Assembly: GCA_002368155.1 (NCBI GenBank)
Contig: AP018180.1
Span: forward strand, 2,265,947 to 2,329,946
Direction: 5' to 3'
DNA: 64,000 nucleotides
Source of the DNA: Nostoc carneum NIES-2107
GTDB taxonomy: Bacteria; Cyanobacteriota; Cyanobacteriia; Cyanobacteriales; Nostocaceae
Each line of letters begins with the position of its first letter. The first letter of the stretch is position 1. Shown piece after piece: positions 46,015 to 57,034 of this stretch. The notes below the pieces were generated by a model, which was not told the DNA's origin, ran no database searches, and saw only the letters and a program-made list of their open reading frames with translations. The position numbers were made by a program, and so were the translations under genes.

Positions 46015-48606
46015 TTAATCCAGATTTTGTAAACCCATCGCAATTTTACTGTGCTTTTCGATTTGCCCCATAACTTGTTTTGCCCGTTTAATCACCACAG
46101 CTGGTAAACCCGCTAGTCTTCCCGCTTCAATACCGTAAGATTTATCAGCACCCCCTGGTTGAACTTGGTGTAAAAAGATAATTTGGTCGGGTAATTCTTT
46201 GACTGTTACTTGATAATTAGCCACATTTGCTAACATTCCCGCAAGTTCGTTTAACTCGTGATAATGGGTAGCAAAGATTGTTCTGGCTTTGATATCTGTT
46301 GCTAAATACTCAGCTACCGCCCAAGCGATGGATAGCCCATCAAAAGTTGCAGTTCCCCGGCCAATTTCATCTAAAAGTACGAGCGATCGCGATGTGGCAT
46401 GATTGAGAATATTCGCGGTTTCGTTCATCTCTACCATAAAGGTAGATTGACCTGTAGCTAAATCATCCACTGCACCCACACGGGTAAAAATGCGATCGCA
46501 AACTCCCAACTTGGCAAATCTCGCTGGCACAAAACTCCCGGTTTGCGCCATTAACTGAATTAACCCTACCTGACGCAAATAACAACTTTTGCCGCTAGCA
46601 TTGGGCCCAGTCAGAATAATTAAATCTGGGTTGTCATTTGTCATTTGTCCTTTGTCATCTGTAGCTGACTGATGACCTAATTGTGTGGAGTTAGGGACAA
46701 AGAAACCCGAAGGTATAGACTGTTCAACTACCGGATGTCGCCCATCGACAATTTGAATTTCCCGCCCAGGAACCATTTGCGGGCGACAATAGCCTTGATT
46801 TACCGCTAACTCAGCTAAACCACACAATACATCCACCGCCGCCACAGCGCGCGACAGATTGCGAATTACTTCCGCTTGTTCTCCCACTTCTTCGCGTAGG
46901 GCGACAAAAATCTCATATTCCAATTGATTTAAATCATCTCGGGCGGAAAGAATTCGGGCTTCCCGTTCTTTTAGTTCGGGAGTGATGTAACGTTCCTCAT
47001 TGGTTAGCGTCTGCTTGCGGATGTAATTACTGGGAACTTGGTCAGATTTCGCACGAGAAATACTGATGTAGTAACCAAAGGTTTTATTAAATCCTACCTT
47101 TAAAGTGGGGATACCCGTCCTCGCCCTTTCATCAACTTCCAAGTTAGCAATCCACTGCTGATCCGCTTCTACAGTAGCTTTGCTTTCATCCAATAAATTA
47201 TTTACACCAGAGCGAATCAAACCGCCTTCTTTAATATGTATGGGTGGCGACTCAACAATATGGGCGTGTAATTTTTGTGCCAACTCTTCTAATTTTGCGG
47301 GTACTTTCTGCAAAGCCCTCAAGAAGGGAGAAGCAGCTTCACTGACTAACTCTGATAATTCTGGTAGGCGGGAAAGAGAATCGGCTAAAGCGACTAAATC
47401 TTTAGCATTTGCAGTCCCCGAACCAGCCCTACCTGTTAACCGTTCCAAGTCATAAATTTGCCGGAGTAACTGCCGCAAATCTTGACGTAACGCTGTATTT
47501 TCGACTAATTCTTGAATGGTTTCTTGCCTAGCTTGAATGCCTTTAATATCGATGAGTGGTTGGAGTAACCACCGCCGCAAAGCCCGCCCGCCCATTGCAG
47601 TGTTAGTTCTATCTAGCGCCCAAAGTAGAGAACCGTGAAAAGTACCATCGCGAACCGTTTGGGTAATTTCTAAGTTACGCCGGGTTTGATGGTCAACAAT
47701 GAGATAATCTGTAACCGTATAGGTGCGTAATAACTGCAACGGAACGGAGTTTTCTTTTTGTGTATCTTCCAAATATTCTAAAAGACCACCAGCCGCCCGC
47801 ACAGCTAAGGGTAGGTGTTCACAACCCAGACCTTCGAGCGATCGCACTTTGAATTTCTGCAATAATCTACTTCTAGCTTCCCCAGCAGAAAACGGCACTT
47901 GCGATCGCAAACTATAACAAAATGCTGGCGGTAAACATTGCGGCAGATGGGGCGAAGTTTCTCCCGGACGCAATATGCTACCTAAATCTGGCGCATTCGT
48001 GGGAAACAGCACTTCGGAAGGCTGTAAACGCATTAATTCTTGAGTGAGGTGTTCTAAATCACTTCCTTGAGTTGTGAGAAATTCCCCTGTTGATATATCT
48101 GCATAGGCTAAACCCCAATGATTAGCCGCAATTACCACAGCCGCTAAGTAATTATTGCGACTAGCTTTTAGCATTCCTTCTTCCAGCAACGTCCCAGGAG
48201 TAAGGATACGTGTCACCTCACGCCGTACCAAACCCACAGCTTCGGAAGCATCTTCTACTTGGTCACAAATCACCACAGCGTAGCCTTTCTCTACCAGTTG
48301 GGTAGTGTAGCGTTCCCAAGCGTGGTGAGGTACACCAGTCATCGCCACCCGTCCAACTTCACCACCGTGTTTGCTAGTTAGAACTAGTTCCAGTTCGCGA
48401 GATACAGTAACAGCATCTTGGAAAAAAGTTTCAAAGAAATCCCCTACCCGATATAGCAGCAGCGCATGAGGATACTTATCCTTCATTTCTACATAATGCT
48501 GATACATCTTGCTCAACTTGCTGCGGTCTACCAGTCGCGTGTCCGAGTGAGGCGCAGTTGGATGATTGGATTCCGTTGGCTGAAATTCAGAATCAAAAGC
48601 TGTCAT
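46015..48606 (-). CDS. mutS: DNA mismatch repair protein MutS
   Basis: The 863-residue MutS recognises mismatches and small loops. Seen: mismatch-binding domain I with GDFFETFF (the Phe-x-Glu wedge), connector, core and clamp domains, Walker [10 protein letters not shown] and Walker [11 protein letters not shown] in the ATPase. Directly before Walker A an in-frame insertion from short repeats (46629-46682) adds about 15 residues ([13 protein letters not shown]). Length is otherwise normal. Confidence 0.95.
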   Translation of the reverse strand: MTAFDSEFQPTESNHPTAPHSDTRLVDRSKLSKMYQHYVEMKDKYPHALLLYRVGDFFETFFQDAVTVSRELELVLTSKHGGEVGRVAMTGVPHHAWERYTTQLVEKGYAVVICDQVEDASEAVGLVRREVTRILTPGTLLEEGMLKASRNNYLAAVVIAANHWGLAYADISTGEFLTTQGSDLEHLTQELMRLQPSEVLFPTNAPDLGSILRPGETSPHLPQCLPPAFCYSLRSQVPFSAGEARSRLLQKFKVRSLEGLGCEHLPLAVRAAGGLLEYLEDTQKENSVPLQLLRTYTVTDYLIVDHQTRRNLEITQTVRDGTFHGSLLWALDRTNTAMGGRALRRWLLQPLIDIKGIQARQETIQELVENTALRQDLRQLLRQIYDLERLTGRAGSGTANAKDLVALADSLSRLPELSELVSEAASPFLRALQKVPAKLEELAQKLHAHIVESPPIHIKEGGLIRSGVNNLLDESKATVEADQQWIANLEVDERARTGIPTLKVGFNKTFGYYISISRAKSDQVPSNYIRKQTLTNEERYITPELKEREARILSARDDLNQLEYEIFVALREEVGEQAEVIRNLSRAVAAVDVLCGLAELAVNQGYCRPQMVPGREIQIVDGRHPVVEQSIPSGFFVPNSTQLGHQSATDDKGQMTNDNPDLIILTGPNASGKSCYLRQVGLIQLMAQTGSFVPARFAKLGVCDRIFTRVGAVDDLATGQSTFMVEMNETANILNHATSRSLVLLDEIGRGTATFDGLSIAWAVAEYLATDIKARTIFATHYHELNELAGMLANVANYQVTVKELPDQIIFLHQVQPGGADKSYGIEAGRLAGLPAVVIKRAKQVMGQIEKHSKIAMGLQNLD
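46629..46682. repeat. TTGTCAT-type heptamers inside mutS
   Basis: Degenerate TTGTCAT/TTGTCCT units, which are common intergenic repeats here (also near 55045-55085), lie in frame between the domain ending VPNSTQL and the Walker A strand. The insert avoids stops on the coding strand. Confidence 0.75.
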
Positions 48607-49491
48607 AAATACTAGGAGTTACGCACGGCAAAGCCACAACATCCGATGATAACGTGATTGATACTTGAATTGCGATCGCTCCAGGTTTTTTTATGCTTCT
48701 GCGACCGGAAGAGGCTGGGGGAAAAGGAGCCGGGAGCAGGGGGAGCAAGCCGTTTACCCCAACGCGAGCCGGAGCGGAACATGGGTCATTGGTGCCAACT
48801 TAAGACACAGATAGCTTATTTGCTAGGCTTTCATACTCGCATGGGAATGAATTCCAATTTTTATTTAGTAGTTACTTAAATTATTTGTAAATTTTGCCTT
48901 TCTCCTATCTATTATCAACCAGAAAAAATAATTTAATCACTAATTTAGTCTTCATATTTTTTACTACAATTAACAATCTTTTTCTCTATTTTTAGAGTAC
49001 AGCAGCTTGCAACTAAATGATACCAATTCAAAAAAAGAATGCGACAGATTGTAGGGGCACGGCACTGCCGTGCCCTCTAGAATATATTGATATGTTGCCA
49101 ACATTATGTGAATTAGTATGAGCTACCCAACTATCGAGTTAAAGATCACAATTCTTTTTCTCCCTCCTACCTTCTAGCCCACAAACAGTGAATTTTTACC
49201 TCATGTACTAGAAATATGCTGTATATGGTAATACCATAATCACAATAATTTCCTCGCAGGCTTGTGATTTTATCTCAGAATCAGGGAAACATAAGTTGTA
49301 AGGTCTGATTAACTTTGTAATTGTGGCAATGGTTGTTTGGGGTGTGATACCAATTCCGCTAGATGAAAACTAATTCATCTGTGCAAAACATTAAAACCTG
49401 TTCCCCTGTTTTTCTTTGGTCTTAATGGTAAATCTTTAACTAGAAAAGATATTACCAAGAAATTGTACTTCAACGATAAAGGATTGAAAGT
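48607..49491. other. Gene-free spacer between mutS and the kinase gene
   Basis: No credible gene. A 73-codon plus frame at 48658-48879 is repeat-like and has no domain. It holds an ATACCAATT element copy (49020-49119). Confidence 0.5.
49020..49119 (+). mobile_element. MITE-like ATACCAATT element, copy 5
   Basis: A 100-bp element with ends ATACCAATTCA and TGAATTAGTAT. It has GAATGCGACAGATTGTAGGG on the left, the GC-rich palindrome GGCACGGCACTGCCGTGCC in the centre and CTCTAGAATATATTGAT on the right. It is one of the best-preserved copies. Confidence 0.85.
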
Positions 49492-50880
49492 ATGCTGGCG
49501 ATGCATAGCATGAAAATTGCTAATGAGTTGAACTTACAATTAAATTCAACTTTGAAAGAATTACCACTTTGGTCAGTTTACGTTGAGGTAACGCGTACAG
49601 TAAATGATTTAACTACTCTATTTAAAGCAGAACCTTTATTACCAGGAATTATCATCACCAGAGATGAAAAATATATCGGGATGATTTCGCGGCAAAGATT
49701 TTTTGAGCATATGAGCCGCCCCTATAGTTTATCCCTATTTGCTGCTCGCCCTGCCGAACATCTGGTTAATTTTCTCCAGCCAGAAATATGCATACTTCCT
49801 GAAGATACGCTGATTGTAGAAGCAAATCAGATCGCATTACAAAGAAAGCCCCAAATAGTTTATGAACCAATTCTAGTAGAAAGTAAATCTGGGAATTATC
49901 AACTATTGGACTTTCATCAGTTACTTGTAGCCCACTCGCAAATTCATGTTTTAACTCTTGCTCAACTTCAGCAAGTAGAGGCAGAATCTCAAACGACTAA
50001 AGCGGGTTTTCATAATCTTAAACAGAACTATACAAGATTACTACAAAATGAAAAAATGGCAGCATTAGGACAACTTGTGGCGGGAATTGCCCATGAAATT
50101 AATAATCCAGTTAGCTTTATTGCTGGTAATCTTGTTTATGCTATTAACTACAGTCAGGATTTACTAGATTTAATTAATCTATATCAACAATATTATCCCG
50201 AACCAGTGGCAGAAATTCAAACTGCGATCGCTAATATTGAACTAGATTTTCTCAGTGCGGATTTTCTGCAATTGCTTAATTCTATGAAAGTGGGTACAGA
50301 CCGTATTCAAGAAATAGTTTTAGCTTTACGCAATTTCTCTCGCCTTGATGAATCTGAACGAAAAAAAGTCAATATTCATGCAGGTATTGATAGTACTCTA
50401 TTAGTTTTGCAAAGTCGTCTCAAAAATCACCAAACTGAGCAAATAATCACCGTTGTTAAAGAATATGATGATTTACCATTAGTGGAATGTTATCCTGGGC
50501 TAATAAATCAAGTATTTATGAATATTATTACTAATGCTATTGATGCTATATTTGAAGGTTTTAATTTTCCTGATATAACTTGTAATTTACCTGAATTTTC
50601 TCCCAAATGTCCCCGAATTCGTATTCAGACAGAATTAATTCATGACAAACTAGTAGTTATTCGCATTGCTGATAATGGTTCAGGTATTCCCACAAATATC
50701 CAAAATCAATTATTTGACCCTTTTTTCACTACTAAACCCGTTGGTCAAGGTACAGGATTAGGGCTATCTATCAGCTATCAAATTGTTGTCGAAAAACATG
50801 GTGGTCAACTGCACTATAAGTCTACAGTGGGCGAAGGTACAGAGTTTATAATTACTATTCCTGTAGAACTTAATAGATAA
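49492..50880 (+). CDS. Sensor histidine kinase with N-terminal CBS-like sensory region
   Basis: In the 462-residue kinase, residues ~20-160 resemble a CBS-like pair (GIIITRDEKYIGMISRQRFFEHM and EPILVESKSGNYQLLDFHQLL), followed by a coiled coil (165-190) and a HisKA core with His201 (AHEINNP), an N box (NNAIDAI equivalent TNAIDAI), G1 DNGSG at 394-398 and G2 GQGTGLGLS. No membrane segment is seen, so it is cytosolic. The core is a close relative of the kinase at 1-4572. An AAAGGA ribosome site precedes the ATG. No response regulator is adjacent. Confidence 0.88.
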   Translation: MLAMHSMKIANELNLQLNSTLKELPLWSVYVEVTRTVNDLTTLFKAEPLLPGIIITRDEKYIGMISRQRFFEHMSRPYSLSLFAARPAEHLVNFLQPEICILPEDTLIVEANQIALQRKPQIVYEPILVESKSGNYQLLDFHQLLVAHSQIHVLTLAQLQQVEAESQTTKAGFHNLKQNYTRLLQNEKMAALGQLVAGIAHEINNPVSFIAGNLVYAINYSQDLLDLINLYQQYYPEPVAEIQTAIANIELDFLSADFLQLLNSMKVGTDRIQEIVLALRNFSRLDESERKKVNIHAGIDSTLLVLQSRLKNHQTEQIITVVKEYDDLPLVECYPGLINQVFMNIITNAIDAIFEGFNFPDITCNLPEFSPKCPRIRIQTELIHDKLVVIRIADNGSGIPTNIQNQLFDPFFTTKPVGQGTGLGLSISYQIVVEKHGGQLHYKSTVGEGTEFIITIPVELNR

Positions 50881-51470
50881 CCAGCTACTAATTTTAGATT
50901 TTGGATTAAAAATTGTAAATCCATCGGGATATGACAAAAATATTTACTGGTTACATATAACACATCCATACTTGGTGTAATGTTATTTCCAGTGGATCTT
51001 GTACCTCATGCAATTGCAAGAAGCTGTAAATGCGTGGAATGTCACTTACTTTAGCGAGATTTAGATCCCCGACTTTTTGAAAAAGTCGGGGATCTGGGCA
51101 GCAACTTTTGCTTAGGTAAGTGCTATTTGTAAATAGAGTGTGTTACGAGTAGGGTTACATATAGCCTTGTCAATGAGGGTTCTGTAGTTGCTAATACCCT
51201 TAAGCCTGTTATAGTAATACTAAATTTTGTATAAAAAATCTCATATTTCTTGTCTGTTATCTATACTATTTATTAGTTACTTTTGAAACATAGTTAGGTT
51301 GGCATTGGCTCTGGCTATTTTAAATTTTTTGTGACAAAATTTAATTTTTCATTGCCTACATGAACGAGTATGTTAACAAATCAAATATATTCACCAATTT
51401 TTCAGATTTTCTAGATATTCTAGAATCACAAATTGAATTCTTCGCTACATTTTTGAAGAGAGGATAATCC
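50881..51470. other. Spacer after the kinase gene
   Basis: Contains the perfect hairpin at 51063-51095 and otherwise AT-rich DNA without a gene. An AGAGAGG ribosome site for the next gene lies at about 51457-51463. Confidence 0.5.
51063..51095. repeat. Perfect 33-bp hairpin, GATCCCCGACTTTTT type
   Basis: 16-bp arms around a single G: AGATCCCCGACTTTTT and its exact complement. It belongs to a repeat type common in cyanobacteria. It lies 180 bp after the kinase gene and could act as a terminator, but no T-run follows. Confidence 0.6.
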
Positions 51471-51677
51471 ATGACTATTTGGGTAAACGAGCAAATTGAT
51501 CCGTCTGGCATGATTCATGCTTGTATTGCCTGTTGTGATGAATCTCAAGCCAAAGATTGTCATGAATCATTTGAGCAGAATTTGAGTGACACACAAAAGG
51601 CATCTGGTTGGTTAGCACAAATGAGAATAGTTGAGAATTGGGATGATGTTCCAGTCAATGCGTTGAAGCTTGACTAA
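51471..51677 (+). CDS. Small conserved-looking hypothetical protein
   Basis: The 68-residue cytosolic protein is acidic, with several Cys (HACIACCDESQAKDCHE) near the middle and a Trp-containing C-terminus (VENWDDVPVNAL). A good AGAGAGGA ribosome site 8-10 nt before the ATG supports translation. No family is recognised. The four Cys and two His could bind metal, which is a guess. Confidence 0.6.
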   Translation: MTIWVNEQIDPSGMIHACIACCDESQAKDCHESFEQNLSDTQKASGWLAQMRIVENWDDVPVNALKLD

Positions 51678-51689
51678 GTGTTTAGGGTT

Positions 51690-51800
51690 TTTAAGGGGAA
51701 GGGTCAAGGGTCAAGGGTCAAGAGTCAAGGGTCAAAAGTTATTTCTTCTTCTGTCCTTGTTCCCCAATCCCCAATCCCCCATCCCCAATCCCCAATCCCT
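51690..51800. repeat. GGTCAAG and CCCCAAT heptamer arrays
   Basis: Direct GGTCAAG/GGTCAAA units at about 51700-51740 and CCCCAAT/CCCCCAT units at about 51760-51798 fill the gap between convergent genes. Confidence 0.75.
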
Positions 51801-51801
51801 C

Positions 51802-54534
51802 CTACGCGAACTGATTAGCGATCGCACTCACATCAATCCCTAATTTTTGTCCTAGCTTCAGTAAGCGATCGCAGCGATGATGATTTTGTCCTTGGCTAGC
51901 GATGCACAGGGGTATGATTTGACTCTGCAAGCAATTAAAGTAGAGTTCTTGGGATCGATGTAGTGATATGCCAAAGTTTAACTGATAACCTACATCAATC
52001 AACCTTTCTAAGCGTTGGATATCTGCGTCTAAGCTGCCATTGGGATCATATAACAATTGCCACAGCAAGCGCATAATTAACTGTTCTAATATCTGCTTAC
52101 CGTCGGGAATATCCAGCTGACAACGTAGATACTTGGCTTCGGTGGCGATCGCCTCTAATTCTACGATGTGATTGAAGCTGCTGTGAGGTTCAGTGATATC
52201 TTGCTCCAGCGATCGCAATGTTGTTAAACAGCGGTATCCTAAAGCAATTTCGGCTGCTACTTGCAACTCTCGCGGTACAGGTAGTTCATCTCGGTGAAAC
52301 GCTGCAATTACTCCGTAATTATCTCTATAGGTTTGCGTATAAAGTTGGTCTAACCTTGTCAGTGTTTCCTGACTTAACAGCCGCATCATCCGTTGACGTT
52401 CTTCGGCAAATAGATTTTGCAAGCTAAAACTTTCTTCACCAAATAGCTGCGTCATCATCAAGATAGTTTGGGCTGCACTAGCCTGTTTGAGGGAGCCAAA
52501 TAGCTTTTCTTTGATTTGGCTGTACTCTCTTCTACCCGCAAATGGTTGAATGCAGCAGTGGAAATCCCAACCGCCCAAGTGTAGAACTGCAAAGACTAAA
52601 TCTTCACTTTCCCAGGTAATATCTGATACTAGCCTTAAATGTCCAACTGCCAGGGTTAATGATCCCATACGTTGCAGTTGGTAATCTAACTCATTGGCGG
52701 TGTAGCAGTAAACTCGTTTTTGGGAAATAGAGGAAAGATTACCCTGAGTATCTTGCCCAGAAAGGAAATTCCGTGCTATTGCAGGTTGATGATTAGCAAA
52801 CAAAGAAGCGATCGCATAATGGGCGGCGACTTGTTTACAACTAATTTGGGCAGTTAGTACCAGTTGGCGATAAACTTCTGCACCGTGATTAAATTGCTCA
52901 ACATTACTAGGTGCTAAACCCAGGCGTTTAATAAAGCCTTTTTCCAACTGTACACCCGCCACATCTCCGGCTAATTCTAAAGCCCGGGCAGCATAACGAA
53001 GAATCTGCGTTCCTTCTGGACGGGAAAGTTCTTCAAAAAACCAACCGCAACTGGTGAACATCAATAAAGCATGACGCTGCATTTCCAATAAACGCAAAGC
53101 ATCTATTTGTTCAGCGGCGGTAAGTTTGTGGGTTTGATGGCGGCCCAGAAAACGGCTGACATTGGCAGCAGAGCGATCGCGGATTACTGTAATATATTCA
53201 TCACGTGCTGCCCAGGGATCGCGGAATATTTGTCTGCCATATTTCCCGTAAACCTCAATTAGCTGATCCCGCAGCCAATTTAGGGCATTTCGCAAAGGTT
53301 TACGCCATTTTTGATGCCAAACCCCGCCTTCACCACCGCAACCACAGTCATCTTGCCATCTATCTACACCGTGGGCGCAACTCCAAGCGGTAATGGGTTT
53401 TAATTCTACTTCCCAAGTTGGTGTATTCAAGCTGAGATAGTGGGCATAGTTGGTAACTGTCCAACCGTGGTTAGGAAATTCGCCCTTAAAGGCGTAGGCT
53501 AAAGTTTTTTCCGTGCCTTTCTTGTGATGTCCAAAGGTTTCGCCATCTGTGGCGACAGATATCAATTGCGCCGGACGATGATCCCCTCGTACAGCGGAAC
53601 CGATACGTCCTGCTAGATGATGGGAATTGTAAATCACATCGCTAAAACCCATATCCCGCGATATCGGCCCGTCATAGAAAAAGATATCTATATAGGGTAA
53701 ACCCGCTAAAGATTCTCCCTCTTCTAATGCACCCATACCATGACTGTTGTAAATAGCATTCAAAGGTGAAGATGCAATGCTAAGTGCAGGTTTCAAATAA
53801 CAACGATAGGGACGGGTGGGATCAATCTGACTCCCTCCAACTTCGTGCCATTCTGGATGGGGATCATTTTCTGTCGGTAGCAGCCGACAACGTTGTGCTT
53901 GCGATGGCGCGAGGACAATAAAGCGAATTCCTTCAGCTACTAAAGCCTCTAAAGTTGCATAGTCTACGGCAGTTTCTGCTAACCACATCCCTTCGGGATC
54001 ACGCCCAAAGCGAGAACGGAAGTCCTCTTTACCCCAGCGAATTTGGGTGTATTTGTCGCGTTCATTCGCCAGGGGCATGATGATGTGATTGTATACTTGC
54101 GCGATCGCATTGCCGTGACCTTGCAAACGTTGAGAACTTTTAGCATCGGCCTCTAAAATCCGTTGATAAACCTCCACATCGTAGCGTTCTAGCCACGACA
54201 TCAACGTGGGGCCGATGTTAAAGCTCATATACTCGTAATTATTCACGATATCTATGACTTCGCCGCGGTCATTTAATATTCTGGCGAAGGCATTCGGACG
54301 GTAGCATTCCCAGTGAATCCGCTCATTCCAATCATGGAAAGGAGTTGCACTCGGTTGGCGCTCAATCGCGTCTAGATATGGGTTTTCCCTTGGTGGCTGG
54401 TAAAAATGACCATGCACCGTTACATAAACACCAGTTGCCGTTCTCAGGGGATCGCTATCCGGGTTATGTCTGGGATCTTGTTGCAATGAAAATGTTGAGC
54501 CAGAGCTAGCTGGCAGTTCAGCAGCAGAAGTCAT
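51802..54534 (-). CDS. Glycoside hydrolase family 57 protein with DUF3536 domain
   Basis: The 910-residue protein has the GH57 N-terminal catalytic region (VTVHGHFYQPPRENPYLD, WNERIHWECYRPNAFARI, MWLAETAVD with the likely nucleophile Glu, and ISVATDGETFGHH with the likely acid/base Asp). From about residue 480 the helical DUF3536 region follows. GH57 enzymes act on alpha-glucans (amylase, branching or glucanotransferase activity). The exact reaction of this subgroup is not set. No signal peptide, so it is likely involved in intracellular glycogen metabolism. Confidence 0.88.
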   Translation of the reverse strand: MTSAAELPASSGSTFSLQQDPRHNPDSDPLRTATGVYVTVHGHFYQPPRENPYLDAIERQPSATPFHDWNERIHWECYRPNAFARILNDRGEVIDIVNNYEYMSFNIGPTLMSWLERYDVEVYQRILEADAKSSQRLQGHGNAIAQVYNHIIMPLANERDKYTQIRWGKEDFRSRFGRDPEGMWLAETAVDYATLEALVAEGIRFIVLAPSQAQRCRLLPTENDPHPEWHEVGGSQIDPTRPYRCYLKPALSIASSPLNAIYNSHGMGALEEGESLAGLPYIDIFFYDGPISRDMGFSDVIYNSHHLAGRIGSAVRGDHRPAQLISVATDGETFGHHKKGTEKTLAYAFKGEFPNHGWTVTNYAHYLSLNTPTWEVELKPITAWSCAHGVDRWQDDCGCGGEGGVWHQKWRKPLRNALNWLRDQLIEVYGKYGRQIFRDPWAARDEYITVIRDRSAANVSRFLGRHQTHKLTAAEQIDALRLLEMQRHALLMFTSCGWFFEELSRPEGTQILRYAARALELAGDVAGVQLEKGFIKRLGLAPSNVEQFNHGAEVYRQLVLTAQISCKQVAAHYAIASLFANHQPAIARNFLSGQDTQGNLSSISQKRVYCYTANELDYQLQRMGSLTLAVGHLRLVSDITWESEDLVFAVLHLGGWDFHCCIQPFAGRREYSQIKEKLFGSLKQASAAQTILMMTQLFGEESFSLQNLFAEERQRMMRLLSQETLTRLDQLYTQTYRDNYGVIAAFHRDELPVPRELQVAAEIALGYRCLTTLRSLEQDITEPHSSFNHIVELEAIATEAKYLRCQLDIPDGKQILEQLIMRLLWQLLYDPNGSLDADIQRLERLIDVGYQLNFGISLHRSQELYFNCLQSQIIPLCIASQGQNHHRCDRLLKLGQKLGIDVSAIANQFA

Positions 54535-55287
54535 GTCTATATATCCAAATCAAAAAACTTACTTGCAATTGTGCTAAAAACTCGTCTGTGAACCTTTCTT
54601 CAGGGGCTTGAATACAAAATCCGGTACCGATAACAACTATGGAATTCAGCCACAGTTCTGAGAAAGCGGTTTTAGTATAGCGGGAAATCTGCGTTATCGC
54701 ACAGTCTTTTCCCTAAAGGCATTAAATGATTACCATTTAATAAGCATCTCAGAAAAGAGATGTTACTATAGGTAGCGCCAAGAAATTTAATTGTCTTTTA
54801 ATATATTAAACCGCATTTTTGCAGTAAAATATCGACCTCTAGTTATAGTTTTACTACAAAGGATTGCAAATAATACGTAAAACTTAACTTTATATTACAT
54901 AATTTGCTCAAGCATGAGAACCGTACAATTTCGGAACCTTAAAGCTACGAAGAATTGAGAATTTTTTCCTCAAAAACTTTGCATTTCTTAATATCAATGG
55001 GGACTGGGGACTGGGGACTGGGGACTGGGTAAGCACGAAGATTAATAACAAACGACAAATGACAAATGACAAATGACAAACGACATCTAGTGATTAGTGT
55101 TAATCAATGCTAATCTGCTTGTTCAAAGTAGTACTCTTACTTAGGAAAGAGCTTCAGCCTTAAACTAGGGTTTAATAACCAAAGCTGATTACTATCAGCC
55201 GAATGATGTCAAAATGAAGAGTCCTAGGTACCGAGTGCTAAGGAGCCAGTGCATCTTTGACTGAATACCCTTAACTAAAATGGATCA
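54535..55287. other. Divergent promoter region between GH57 and Ca2+/H+ exchanger genes
   Basis: 750 bp without a gene. GGGGACT heptamers at about 55000-55028 and GACAAAT units at about 55045-55083 are seen. No operator motif is evident. Confidence 0.5.
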
Positions 55288-56379
55288 ATGTCAGGTAAAA
55301 ATCTTATTTTCTTCGTCTTGTTATTGTTTATACCAGTTTCCTTAGCTGCTCACTTCTTGGAGTGGGGAGACTTGATAATTTTCGTGACAGCTGGATTAGC
55401 AATTTTGCCCTTAGCAGCTTGGATGGGTACAGCTACAGAAGAAATTGCTGTGGTAGTAGGGCCTTCATTAGGTGGGTTATTAAATGCTACCTTTGGCAAT
55501 GCCACAGAACTAATCATTGCTTTAGTGGCGCTGAAGGCTGGACTAGTGGATGTGGTCAAGGCCAGTATCACAGGCTCAATTATCGGTAACTTACTGCTAG
55601 TAATGGGTCTTTCGATGCTGTTGGGTGGACTGCGTCATAAAGAACAGACATTTCAGCCGATTGTAGCGCGGGTAAATGCTTCAGCTATGAATTTAGCGGT
55701 AATTGCAATTCTGTTACCCACAGCAATGGATATTACCTCTAAAGGAATTAGCCGCCAAACCCTACAACATTTCTCTGTGGCTGTAGCTATAGTATTAATT
55801 TTGGTCTACGCTTTGACGCTGTTATTTTCCATGAAAACCCACTCCTATTTATATGATGTGGGTATGGTAGAAGCAGAAATAGAAGAAGTTCCTCATACAA
55901 AGCCAAATCTTTGGTTATGGAGTGGCGTACTGCTAGTATGTACTCTCTTAGTAGCCCTAGAGTCCGAAATGCTAGTTGATTCTTTGGAAGTAGCCACATC
56001 GCAATTAGGATTGACAGCACTATTTACTGGGGTAATCATTGTTCCCATCGTAGGTAACGCAGCTGAACACGCCACCGCAGTCAGCGTAGCGATGAAAGAT
56101 AAAATGGATCTTTCCCTTTCGGTAGCGGTGGGATCTAGTATGCAGATTGCACTATTTGTTGCTCCCGTTTTAGTAATCGCCGGCTCGATATTCGGTCAGC
56201 CAATGGATTTAGATTTCAATCCTTTTGAGTTAGTCGCTGTAGCTGTAGCTGTGCTAATTGCCAATAGCATTAGTTCTGATGGTAAATCTAATTGGTTGGA
56301 AGGAACCTTACTATTAGCAGCTTATACAGTATTAGGCATAGCTTTCTACTTCCACCCAGTCATTGATGGTATTGGCTAG
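55288..56379 (+). CDS. cax: Calcium/proton exchanger (CaCA family)
   Basis: The 363-residue protein has about eleven hydrophobic segments and the two alpha repeats of the CaCA superfamily: GNATELIIALVALKAG (about 70-90) and GNAAEHATAVSVAMKDK (about 253-270), whose acidic residues bind Ca2+. It exports Ca2+ in exchange for protons at the plasma membrane. A short acidic loop (EAEIEEVPH) separates the halves. In cyanobacteria such exchangers contribute to salt and alkaline tolerance. Confidence 0.93.
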   Translation: MSGKNLIFFVLLLFIPVSLAAHFLEWGDLIIFVTAGLAILPLAAWMGTATEEIAVVVGPSLGGLLNATFGNATELIIALVALKAGLVDVVKASITGSIIGNLLLVMGLSMLLGGLRHKEQTFQPIVARVNASAMNLAVIAILLPTAMDITSKGISRQTLQHFSVAVAIVLILVYALTLLFSMKTHSYLYDVGMVEAEIEEVPHTKPNLWLWSGVLLVCTLLVALESEMLVDSLEVATSQLGLTALFTGVIIVPIVGNAAEHATAVSVAMKDKMDLSLSVAVGSSMQIALFVAPVLVIAGSIFGQPMDLDFNPFELVAVAVAVLIANSISSDGKSNWLEGTLLLAAYTVLGIAFYFHPVIDGIG

Positions 56380-56589
56380 TTACCGACAAATATCTTATAC
56401 AGAAGCGATCGCTTAAACTTTGATTAAGAGCGATCGCTTTTGAATATTCATCAAGCATCAGGTTATAGCTAACCGCAGTATATTGTGAACTCTTGAGCGT
56501 TAATAGTACCCTTCAGGGTGATATTTATCTGGTACTCAATTTGGGATTTGTTAGTTAAAATCGCTCTGAAAGCTCATATGGTTTAACCT

Positions 56590-56847
56590 ATGCAAAATCC
56601 TCCCAATCCATCACAACCTTTGAATGCACGCGCTACTGCTAATCTCAGTTTGCCAACTCTACGTTTTGGCGATTCAGGTGATGCAGTGAGAGTTTTACAA
56701 AGGCTGTTATTAGGTAATGGCTACTCTGTGAAAATTGATGGAGTCTTTGGTGCATTAACTGAAACTGCTGTGAAAGCTTTTCAGAACCAAGGAAATATCA
56801 AAGCTGATGGCATAGTAGGCTCTAATACTTGGCGCAAGTTAACTTAA
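56590..56847 (+). CDS. Peptidoglycan-binding domain protein (PG_binding_1), small
   Basis: The 85-residue protein consists almost entirely of one PG_binding_1 domain (LRFGDSGDAVRVLQRLLL ... DGVFGALTETAVKAFQ ... DGIVGSNTWRKL). No signal peptide is visible; the first 20 residues are Pro/Asn-rich. It is paralogous to the gene at 57451-57978, separated from it by an ATACCAATT element. Confidence 0.85.
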   Translation: MQNPPNPSQPLNARATANLSLPTLRFGDSGDAVRVLQRLLLGNGYSVKIDGVFGALTETAVKAFQNQGNIKADGIVGSNTWRKLT

Positions 56848-56934
56848 ATAGCCATTAACTGCGTAGAAAAATAACATATCGGTAATTCTTTATCTCTGTG
56901 TAAACTTATTTGAGTGTATTTGTGTTTTCATGTT

Positions 56935-57034
56935 ATACCAATTGGAAAAAAGAATGCGACAGATTGTAGGGGCAAGGCACTGCCTTGCCCTCTAGAATAT
57001 ATTGATGTATCGCCAACATTATTTGAATTGGTAT
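56935..57034 (+). mobile_element. MITE-like ATACCAATT element, copy 6
   Basis: A 100-bp copy with both termini (ATACCAATTGG and GAATTGGTAT) and the core palindrome GGGCAAGGCACTGCCTTGCCC. It lies in the spacer between the two peptidoglycan-binding genes. Confidence 0.85.

Noticed and set aside
48658-48879. 73-codon plus-strand frame
   Set aside because: Low-complexity start, no family resemblance, repeat-like composition.
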